From: Candidatus Dietzia intestinipullorum
Lineage (GTDB): Bacteria > Actinomycetota > Actinomycetes > Mycobacteriales > Mycobacteriaceae
Direction: 5' to 3'
Length of the DNA stretch: 39,671 nucleotides
NCBI GenBank assembly: GCA_019119635.1
Contig: DWWP01000007.1
Span: 1 to 39,671, forward strand
The notes below the pieces were generated by a model. The model searched no databases, was not told the DNA's origin, and worked only from the letters and a program-made list of their open reading frames with translations. Made by a program: the position numbers and the translations under genes. How positions within the stretch are numbered: the stretch's first letter is position 1; every line of letters begins with the position of its first letter. This document shows positions 6,856-13,690 of this stretch, piece by piece.

Positions 6856-9240
6856 GTGACATCGACCAGTGGTACCGCCGTCCGCCGACTCGATCTCTCG
6901 GTGCAGGGGATGACGTGTGCGGCGTGCGCGAACAGGGTCGAGAGAAAGCTCAACAAGGTGGACGGGGTCGTCGCCACCGTCAACTACGCGCTGGGGACCG
7001 CGACGATCGACGCGCCGGACGAGGTCTCGCAGGAGAGCCTGTGCAGCACCGTCGACGCGGCCGGCTACTCGGCGTCCCCGGCCTCCGCCGCCCCTGACCG
7101 GGACACCCGCAGGACCCGGCATCGGGACGAGATGCGCTCCCTGCTCATCCGTCTGGCCGTGGCGGTGGTCCTCTTCATCCCGGTGATGGACCTGTCGGTC
7201 ATGGTCGCCGTCGCGCCGTCGACCCGGTTCGCCGGCTGGCAGTGGGTGCTGCTCGCGCTCTCGATCCCCGTCGTCACCTACTGCGCGTGGCCGTTCCACA
7301 GTGCGGCGGTGCGCAACCTCAGGCACGGCGTCGCCACCATGGACACGCTGGTGTCGATCGGGATCACCGTCGCCTCGCTCTGGTCCGTCTACACGATCTT
7401 CGGGCCCTCCACCCCGACCGCCGAGCCGTCCGGGGTGTGGGAGGCGGTGATGCAGTCCGACGCGATCTACTTCGAGGTCGCGACGGGGGTGACGACGTTC
7501 GTGCTCTTCGGCCGGTTCCTCGAGGCGCGGGCCACCCGACGGGCGGGCGACACGCTCGAGGCTCTCGCCGAGCTCGCGGCCAAGGACGTCACCGTCATCA
7601 CCAGATCCGGAGCCGAGATGCGGATCCCCGCCGACAGGCTCGGGGTCGGCGACGTCTTTGTGACCCGCCCCGGCGAGACGATCGCCGCGGACGCGGTGGT
7701 GGAGGGCGGCGCCTCACTGGTCGACACCTCGATGATGACCGGGGAGAGTCGCCCGGTCCCGGTCGATGAGGGCGACGACGTGGTCGGGGGCACCGTCGCC
7801 GTCTCGGGACGGCTGAGATCGCGGTCGACCGCGGTCGGCGAGCAGACCAGGCTCGCGGAGATGTCGCGGATGGTCGCCGAGGCGCAATCGGGCAAGTCCG
7901 ACGCGCAGCGACTGGCCGACAGGGTCTCCTCGGTCTTCGTGCCGATCGTGCTGCTGTTGTCCCTGGCGACGTTCGTCGCGTGGTGGGTGCTCGGCGAGGG
8001 CTCGGTGACGCAGGCCGCGAACCCCGCCCTGGCGGTGTTGATCATCGCCTGCCCGTGCGCGCTCGGCCTGGCCACCCCGACCGCCCTGATGGTGGCCTCG
8101 GGGCGGGGAGCGCAACTCGGGATCTTCATCAAGGGGCCGCACGCGCTCGAGGCCACGCGCAGCATCGACACGGTGGTCTTCGACAAGACCGGCACCATCA
8201 CCGAAGGCGCGCTGACCGTCGGGTCCGTGGAGATCGACGACGACGCCGCCCGTCGCGCCGGACTCGGGGACACGTCCGGAGCGGGCCCCGGAGCAGGGGG
8301 CGACGACGGGCTCCGCCGGGCGGTGCTCCGCGCGGCGGCGGGGGTGGAGAACGCCTCCGAGCACCCCGTCGCCCGCGCGATCGTGCGGCACGCGGCCGAT
8401 CACGACGTCGACGTACCCGCCGTCGACGACTTCGAGAACGCCGCCGGCCTCGGCGTCCGCGGCCGTGTGGACGGTCGCGAGGTCCGGGTCGGGCGCCTGC
8501 GGGCGATGGAGGCCTCGGCGGTCGAGGTGCCGGAGGACGTGCGGGCCGCGGTCGCCGCACTCGAAGCGAGCGGCCACACCACCAGCCTGGCGGCGGTGGC
8601 GGGGATCGCCGTGGCGGCGTTCGGCCTCTCCGATGTGATCAGGCCTGATGCACCAGAGGCCGTGGCCCGACTGCGGGCGGCGGGCCTGCGCACGGTGATG
8701 CTCACCGGTGACGGATCCGTCGCCGCCGGGCGCATCGCCGAGCAGGTCGCTGTGGACGAGGTGCACTCCGGGCTCATGCCGGGGGAGAAGGTCGACTTCG
8801 TCCGGGACCTGCAGTCCCAGGGGCGCCGGGTCGCGATGGTGGGTGACGGCGTCAACGACGCCCGCGCCCTGGCCGCGGCCGACCTCGGGATGGCGGTGGC
8901 CACCGGGAGCGACGTGGCGATCAGTGCCGCCGACCTGGTGCTGGTCCGCTCGCGGCTAACGATCGTCCCGGACTCGGTGGACCTGGCCGCGGCCACGCTC
9001 CGGACGATCCGGGTGAATCTGCTGTGGGCCTTCGGCTACAACGTGGCCGCGATCCCGATCGCCGCCTCCGGACTGCTCAACCCGGTGATCTCGGCGGCCG
9101 CGATGGCGTTCAGTTCCTTCTTCGTGGTGAGCAACTCACTCAGGCTCCGTCGCTTCGCGCCACCGACGCCACGGGCGGGAGCGCTGCGGCGAGAGCATCA
9201 GGACCGGAGTTCCCGCAGCTCGTCCAGCAACCTGTCCTGA
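6856..9240 (+). CDS. copA: Copper-translocating P-type ATPase (P1B-1, CopA-like)
   Basis: An inner-membrane ATPase that exports Cu(+). From the GTG at 6856 (AGGAGGT ribosome site 5 nt upstream) the product is 794 aa. In order: an HMA metal-binding domain with GMTCAAC (Cys21, Cys24); the N-terminal membrane helices; the actuator domain with TGES; the ion-channel motif CPC (399-401) in IIACPCALGLATPTA, typical of Cu(+)/Ag(+) pumps; the phosphorylated Asp443 in DKTG; SEHPVARAIV of the nucleotide-binding domain; GDGVND (663-668); and final helices with YNVAAIPIAA. A GTG at 6808 would add 16 unsupported residues. A palindromic operator overlaps the promoter. Its 3' end overlaps, in antisense, the out-of-reach tail of ctaG (9198-9350). 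Confidence 0.95.
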   Translation: MTSTSGTAVRRLDLSVQGMTCAACANRVERKLNKVDGVVATVNYALGTATIDAPDEVSQESLCSTVDAAGYSASPASAAPDRDTRRTRHRDEMRSLLIRLAVAVVLFIPVMDLSVMVAVAPSTRFAGWQWVLLALSIPVVTYCAWPFHSAAVRNLRHGVATMDTLVSIGITVASLWSVYTIFGPSTPTAEPSGVWEAVMQSDAIYFEVATGVTTFVLFGRFLEARATRRAGDTLEALAELAAKDVTVITRSGAEMRIPADRLGVGDVFVTRPGETIAADAVVEGGASLVDTSMMTGESRPVPVDEGDDVVGGTVAVSGRLRSRSTAVGEQTRLAEMSRMVAEAQSGKSDAQRLADRVSSVFVPIVLLLSLATFVAWWVLGEGSVTQAANPALAVLIIACPCALGLATPTALMVASGRGAQLGIFIKGPHALEATRSIDTVVFDKTGTITEGALTVGSVEIDDDAARRAGLGDTSGAGPGAGGDDGLRRAVLRAAAGVENASEHPVARAIVRHAADHDVDVPAVDDFENAAGLGVRGRVDGREVRVGRLRAMEASAVEVPEDVRAAVAALEASGHTTSLAAVAGIAVAAFGLSDVIRPDAPEAVARLRAAGLRTVMLTGDGSVAAGRIAEQVAVDEVHSGLMPGEKVDFVRDLQSQGRRVAMVGDGVNDARALAAADLGMAVATGSDVAISAADLVLVRSRLTIVPDSVDLAAATLRTIRVNLLWAFGYNVAAIPIAASGLLNPVISAAAMAFSSFFVVSNSLRLRRFAPPTPRAGALRREHQDRSSRSSSSNLS

Positions 9241-9350
9241 TCGGACTCATTGCTGTCGCCCCCGGTCGCCCGCCCGCCGCCGAGCTCATCCCGTAGCCAC
9301 CGGGCCAGCAACACGACGACGGCCACGAGGACCGGCAGCTCCCCGGAGAT
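9198..9350 (-). pseudogene. Untranslated C-terminal tail of CtaG beyond an in-frame TGA
   Basis: Downstream of the TGA at 9353-9351 the ctaG frame stays open for 50 codons to a second stop at 9200-9198. The predicted peptide looks like the family's missing end: a hydrophobic helix (ISGELPVLVAVVVLLARW) followed by a charged tail ending LLDELRELRS. From memory, CtaG homologues have a Trp-containing GG..W..GE/GGxP segment here, so TGA (a one-base change from TGG) sits where Trp is expected. With the tail the protein would be about 656 aa, close to the roughly 660 aa of mycobacterial CopD-CtaG proteins. It could be a nonsense mutation, readthrough or a sequencing error. The last 43 bp overlap the 3' end of copA. 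Confidence 0.65.
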
Positions 9351-11168
9351 TCAGACCAGGACGCCCCCGATGAGCTGATCGCGGGAGAGCGCGTCGGCGT
9401 CGAGGAGGTCGAACGCCTCGTAGAAGGTGTTGCCCAGGAGGGTGTCGGAGGTCATGAGCACGATTCCGAACAGGGCGTGGAACGGCATGATCGCCAGGAG
9501 CATCGCCACGCGCCCGAGGGCGCCCGGCCTCCGGTGCGGCAGGTCGGTGCCCACGATCGGCCAGAAGAACAGGAACCCGCTCACCAGGAAGTGGATGTTC
9601 ATCCACTGGTGACCCCAGTGGTAGCGGATCACGTCGTCGAACAGCGGGGTGAGATAGAAGCCGAAGAGCGTGATGACGTAGATGGCAAGCGCCACCCAGG
9701 GCCGGGTGAGGAAGCGGACCAGCCCGGAGTGGAGGAACGTCGACGCCCACTCCCGCGGCCCACTGACCCCGCCGGGCCGCTCCGGTCCGGCGATCCGCGC
9801 CAGGCCGAGCGGGGCCGCGGCGACGAGCAGTGGGGCGGCGGCGAGATTGAGGATCAGGTGCAGCACCATGTGCATGCTGAACTGTGCACTCGACCAGAGA
9901 TTGATCCCGGACGAGGTGGCGACCACCACGAGCAGCCAGCCCGCCGTCCAGAGGGCGAGCCGGTACCCCGGCCAGGCCCCGCCGGCGCGGCGAACCGAGC
10001 GGACCGCCAGCAGGTAGACCGCGATCATGGCGACGGCGATAGCCAGCCAGAACAGATCGACGCGCCACCGGGTGACGAGTCCGATCCACGTCCACGGTCC
10101 GGGGACGTCGTAGCCGATGTAGATCTGGTGCGCGGACGCCGCGGTGTAGAGGATCGCCGGGGACGGGAGGCGGGCGGTGATCGCGGCGACGACGAACACC
10201 GCCAGGACGAGCGCCACGTCCGGGATGACGGCCCGGGGGCGGGGGATCGCCCCGGCCGGTGCCGGGCGCCGTGCTCGGACGATCGCGGTCACCACCAGCA
10301 GGACCGTGGCCGCGGCCTGCCCCAGTGCGAGCAGTCCGTAGACGGAGGTGATGTCGCCGTCGCCGATCTGGATCCACGTGAGGCCGACACCGGTCCCACC
10401 GAGGACGACCAGCGCGACGACGGTGAGCCACCGGACGCGCCTGACCACTTCCACGGCGGCCGCGGTCTTGTGCCGGTCGGCCGTGCGCAGGTGGGCCCAG
10501 GTGGCGATGAGGACGCCCAGCCACAGGGCGGCGGCCGGCGAATGGAGCAGGAGCAGATTGGTGGCCTGATCGTGATCGGCCCCCTGGCCGTTGTTGCCGA
10601 CCATGCCCGGTGCGACGACTGCCGGCACGGACAGGCAGAGGGTGGCGGCCACCGTCGTCCAGTGGAGCGCGGCCCGCAACACCACCGCGACGATCACCGC
10701 TGCCAGGGCGGAGACGGTCCAGGCGTTGGGGGGTTCCATCGCGTCGTACAGGGTCCCGAACGCGCCCTGCTCGAGCATGTCCCACACGGATGAGCCCGCC
10801 CCGTCCGCCGCGGTCATGAGGACCATCGCGGCTGCCGCCACCGCCCAGACGATCGCGGCTTGTGCGGCGGTCCGGCGGGCGACGTAGGCCGCGCCTCCCA
10901 GTAATCCGTCCGGATGGTGGCCGACGAAGAACGCGGCGAACGCCGTGGCGCCCGCGGTGACGGACCCGGTCAGCAGCGCGACGAGGCGGGCCAGCGCCAT
11001 GAGGGCGACGGACAGGTCACCCGGATACGCACTGGAGACCAGATCGTAGGGGCCGGATCCCGACCACACCGCCCCGACGACCGCCATCGCGGCGCCGAGG
11101 CCCACCAGGGACCACAACAGGGGCGAGCGGGAGAGAGACCGGCGGCGCCGGAGGTTACTATCAACCAT
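9351..11168 (-). CDS. ctaG: CopD/CtaG fusion membrane protein (copper import and cytochrome oxidase assembly type), C-terminally truncated by TGA
   Basis: A 605-aa polytopic membrane protein. The N-terminal half is a CopD-like copper domain (HWTTVAATLCLSVPAVV; helix with LLLLHSPAAALWLGVLIATWAHL) and the C-terminal half is CtaG/Caa3-type (AQFSMHMVLHLILNLAAAPLLV, WGHQWMNIHFLVSGFLFFWPIVGTD), with His-rich helices suited to copper. This two-domain order is common in mycobacteria and relatives. Translation from ATG 11168 would begin inside the palindromic operator, so a downstream start is possible, but none has a clear ribosome site. The frame ends in TGA just before the expected last helix (see the tail entry). 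It is convergent with copA, which carries the same operator. Confidence 0.85.
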   Translation of the reverse strand: MVDSNLRRRRSLSRSPLLWSLVGLGAAMAVVGAVWSGSGPYDLVSSAYPGDLSVALMALARLVALLTGSVTAGATAFAAFFVGHHPDGLLGGAAYVARRTAAQAAIVWAVAAAAMVLMTAADGAGSSVWDMLEQGAFGTLYDAMEPPNAWTVSALAAVIVAVVLRAALHWTTVAATLCLSVPAVVAPGMVGNNGQGADHDQATNLLLLHSPAAALWLGVLIATWAHLRTADRHKTAAAVEVVRRVRWLTVVALVVLGGTGVGLTWIQIGDGDITSVYGLLALGQAAATVLLVVTAIVRARRPAPAGAIPRPRAVIPDVALVLAVFVVAAITARLPSPAILYTAASAHQIYIGYDVPGPWTWIGLVTRWRVDLFWLAIAVAMIAVYLLAVRSVRRAGGAWPGYRLALWTAGWLLVVVATSSGINLWSSAQFSMHMVLHLILNLAAAPLLVAAAPLGLARIAGPERPGGVSGPREWASTFLHSGLVRFLTRPWVALAIYVITLFGFYLTPLFDDVIRYHWGHQWMNIHFLVSGFLFFWPIVGTDLPHRRPGALGRVAMLLAIMPFHALFGIVLMTSDTLLGNTFYEAFDLLDADALSRDQLIGGVLV

Positions 11169-11174
11169 AGTAAC
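11154..11174. promoter_or_regulatory. Copper-gene operator 2: TACTAT-N5-ATAGTA at the ctaG start
   Basis: GTTACTAT-CAACC-ATAGTAAC has perfect 8-bp arms. Its core (11156-11172) has the same half-sites and five-base spacer as the copA operator. Read on the minus strand it includes a TACTAT -10-like hexamer and the annotated ATG (11168-11166). Confidence 0.75.
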
Positions 11175-11225
11175 GTCAGGCTACCGACGCGGCAGTTCCC
11201 CGCGCCGCACCGGTGGTACCCGGCG

Positions 11226-11918
11226 TCAGTCGAGGGGCAGGAGATTGGTCGGCTGAGAGGAGACCTCACCGACCCGGTCGGTGCTCTGGCGCACCCGTTC
11301 CCACTCGCCGGCGGGGATCTCCTCGGCCAGGCGCCGGAGCACCGCGGTATCCGGGGTCGCCCAGGCCACGGGCATGGGGGAGACGAACTGGTAGGTGTTG
11401 TCGCCGCCGCGTGCGTTGCGGTTGCCCACCACCGCGACGCACGGGACGCGCGCGCCCACGCGGGCCTCGTGGCCGGGGATCTTCTCGACGCTCCGCACCG
11501 CCAGGGTGGGCAGCTTTCCGGCGGACCTGTCGACGGCGCGGTCCACGAGCGCGAGCAGGGTCACTCCTCGCGGACGGACCTCAGCGACGATCGCGGGAAC
11601 GAGCTCGGACGTGGCGTAGGTCCGGGCCATCGAGCCCATCTTGCGGGGGATGTAGACGGTCATCGCCAGGCAGCCGAGGGCGAAGAGTGTGGTGACCGCC
11701 GAGAGCATCCATCCCCAGGTCGCGGGACCTGAATACACGAGGAGCCCGATCCCCGCGGCGAGCACCAAGACGCCCAGGATCGCCGAGGACCACTGCAGTC
11801 GTCGTACCTCGGACAGGTTCTCGTTGTTCTTGCGGACCCACGCGTCATCGACGGGGATGTCGGCGAGTCGGTACTGCTCGTGCGGGGCGCGGGGCGTTCT
11901 CCTGCTGTCGGCGGGCAT
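11226..11918 (-). CDS. DUF3239 family membrane protein
   Basis: A 230-aa protein of unknown function that I recognise as the actinobacterial DUF3239 family. Residues 1-40 are hydrophilic (KNNENLSEVRRLQW). Two membrane helices follow (about 43-62, SAILGVLVLAAGIGLLVYS, and 68-90), then a cytoplasmic domain of about 135 residues with VGARVPCVAVVGNRNARGG. It starts 34 bp after the XPB gene on the same strand but has its own promoter candidate: TGAGATACTGG with ATG four bases beyond, the leaderless arrangement also seen at 16070-16089. Family assignment is from sequence feel; no function is proposed. Confidence 0.75.
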   Translation of the reverse strand: MPADSRRTPRAPHEQYRLADIPVDDAWVRKNNENLSEVRRLQWSSAILGVLVLAAGIGLLVYSGPATWGWMLSAVTTLFALGCLAMTVYIPRKMGSMARTYATSELVPAIVAEVRPRGVTLLALVDRAVDRSAGKLPTLAVRSVEKIPGHEARVGARVPCVAVVGNRNARGGDNTYQFVSPMPVAWATPDTAVLRRLAEEIPAGEWERVRQSTDRVGEVSSQPTNLLPLD

Positions 11919-11922
11919 GGGA

Positions 11923-11933
11923 CCAGTATCTCA
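11923..11933 (-). promoter_or_regulatory. Leaderless promoter of the DUF3239 gene
   Basis: TGAGATACTGG on the minus strand, followed after four bases (TCCC) by the ATG at 11918. GATACT is the -10 candidate. The same 11 bases with the same distance to the start codon precede the small gene at 16087. Confidence 0.5.
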
Positions 11934-11952
11934 GGCGGCGCCGGGGGCGGTC

Positions 11953-13620
11953 TCAGCCGACGTCGGGAATCTCCGGGCCCAGCAGGTCATCGGCGTCCAC
12001 GATCCGGTACGCGTAGCCCTGCTCGGCGAGGAACCGCTGACGGTGCGCGGCGTACTCGGCGTCGAGGGTGTCGCGGGAGACCACCGAGTAGAAGTGGGCC
12101 TGCCCGCCGTCGGCCTTGGGGCGCAGCAGACGACCGAGTCGCTGCGCCTCCTCCTGCCTGGAGCCGAACGTGCCCGACACCTGGATGGCCACGCTGGCCT
12201 CGGGCAGGTCGATGGAGAAGTTGGCGACCTTGGACACGACGAGCGTGGAGATCTCCCCCGCGCGGAAGCGGGCGAAGAGCGCCTCGCGTTCGGAATTGGG
12301 GGTGGACCCCTGGATCACGGGGGCGTCGAGCGCGTCCCCGAGCTGGTCGAGCTGCTCGAGGTAGGCGCCGATCACCAGGGCCGGCGAGTCGGCGTGCTGC
12401 TCCAGTACCCGCTTGACAACGGGGATCTTGGTCCGCGCCGTGGAGCACAGTTTGTACTTGTCCTCGGCCTCCGCGGTGGCATAGAGCATGCGCTCGTTCT
12501 CGGTGAGCGTCACGCGCACCTCCACGCAGTCGGCCGGGGCGATCCAGCCCTGGGCCTCGATGTCCTTCCACGGCGCGTCGTAGCGCTTGGGGCCGATGAG
12601 CGAGAAGACGTCGCCCTCCCTGCCGTCCTCGCGGACGAGCGTCGCGGTGAGCCCGAGCCGGCGCCGGGACTGCAGGTCGGCCGTCATGCGGAAGACGGGC
12701 GCGGGCAGCAGGTGCACCTCGTCGTAGATCATCAGGCCCCAGTCGCGGGAATCGAACAGCTCGAGCGCCCGGTGGACGCCCTTGGTCTTACGGGTGACCA
12801 CCTGATAGGTGGCGATGGTGACCGGGCGGATCTCCTTGCGCTCGCCCGAGTACTCGCCGATCTCGTCCTCCGTGAGGCTCGTGCGGGCGAGCAGTTCGCG
12901 CTTCCACTGCCTCCCGGAGACCGTGTTGGTCACCAGGATGAGGGTGGTGGCGCGGGCCTTGGCCATCGCGGCGGCGCCGACCATGGTCTTGCCGGCGCCG
13001 CAGGGCAGCACCACGACCCCGGAGCCGCCTGCCCAGAAGGAGTCCGTGGCCATCTGCTGATAGTCGCGCAGCTCCCAGTCCTCCTGCTCGGTGGACAGGT
13101 CGATGGGGTGCGCCTCGCCGTCGACATAGCCCGCGAGATCGTCAGCGGGCCAACCCACCTTGAGCAGCTCCTGCTTGAGCCGGCCGCGCTCGGACTGGTG
13201 GACGGTGACGGTGTCGGCGTCGACCTCGGCGCCGAGCATCGGGGCGATCTTCTTGTGTCGCTTGACCTCGGCGAGCACGGCGGCGTCGAGCGAGACCAGG
13301 GTCAGGCCGTGGACCGGGCTGTTGACCAGCTGGAGGCGTCCGTACCGGTCCATGGTCTCGGCGATGTCCACCAGCAGGGGCTGGGGGACGGGGAACCGGG
13401 AGTAGGTCACCAGCACGTCCACCACCTGCTCGGCGTCATGACCGGCGGCGCGTGCGTTCCACAGGGCCAGCGGGGTGATGCGGTAGGTGTGCACGTGTTC
13501 CGGGGCGCGCTCGAGCTCGGCGAAGGGGGCCAGGGCCTGGCGGGCGTCGTCGGCCTGGTCGTGGTCGATCTCGAGCAGGACGGTTTTGTCCGACTGGACG
13601 ATCAGCGGTCCACCGCTCAC
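11953..13620 (-). CDS. XPB-type DNA repair helicase (superfamily 2)
   Basis: A 3'-5' DNA helicase of the bacterial XPB/ERCC3 family, 555 aa (M. tuberculosis homologue about 549). The N-terminal segment GPLIVQSDKTVLLEIDHD and HVHTYRITPLALWNARAAGHD is nearly identical, as I recall, to the mycobacterial protein. Motifs: Walker A PCGAGKT (206-212), DEVH box in MIYDEVHLLPAP, SAT-like GLTATLVREDGREGD, VQVSGTFGSRQEEAQRLGRLLRPK as motif VI. The GTG at 13620 is preferred (AGGAG 5 nt upstream); the GTG at 13626 sits on the ribosome site itself. The partner helicase-associated gene lies just upstream, as in mycobacteria. The role is usually taken as excision repair or strand annealing. Confidence 0.95.
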   Translation of the reverse strand: MSGGPLIVQSDKTVLLEIDHDQADDARQALAPFAELERAPEHVHTYRITPLALWNARAAGHDAEQVVDVLVTYSRFPVPQPLLVDIAETMDRYGRLQLVNSPVHGLTLVSLDAAVLAEVKRHKKIAPMLGAEVDADTVTVHQSERGRLKQELLKVGWPADDLAGYVDGEAHPIDLSTEQEDWELRDYQQMATDSFWAGGSGVVVLPCGAGKTMVGAAAMAKARATTLILVTNTVSGRQWKRELLARTSLTEDEIGEYSGERKEIRPVTIATYQVVTRKTKGVHRALELFDSRDWGLMIYDEVHLLPAPVFRMTADLQSRRRLGLTATLVREDGREGDVFSLIGPKRYDAPWKDIEAQGWIAPADCVEVRVTLTENERMLYATAEAEDKYKLCSTARTKIPVVKRVLEQHADSPALVIGAYLEQLDQLGDALDAPVIQGSTPNSEREALFARFRAGEISTLVVSKVANFSIDLPEASVAIQVSGTFGSRQEEAQRLGRLLRPKADGGQAHFYSVVSRDTLDAEYAAHRQRFLAEQGYAYRIVDADDLLGPEIPDVG

Positions 13621-13690
13621 GGGCACTCCTCACGTACGTGGGTGATCGGACCCGCCGCGGGCCCGACCCTTCATTGTCCCGGAAATCGGC

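Noticed and set aside
9351-9353. Selenocysteine codon in ctaG
   Set aside because: Nothing suggests a selenoprotein: no SECIS-like hairpin immediately after the TGA was evident and the family has Trp, not Cys, here as far as I recall.
3909-11173. Recent horizontal transfer of the heme/copper block
   Set aside because: GC content and codon use match the flanks and no transposase, repeat or tRNA boundary is seen; an old rearrangement explains it as well.
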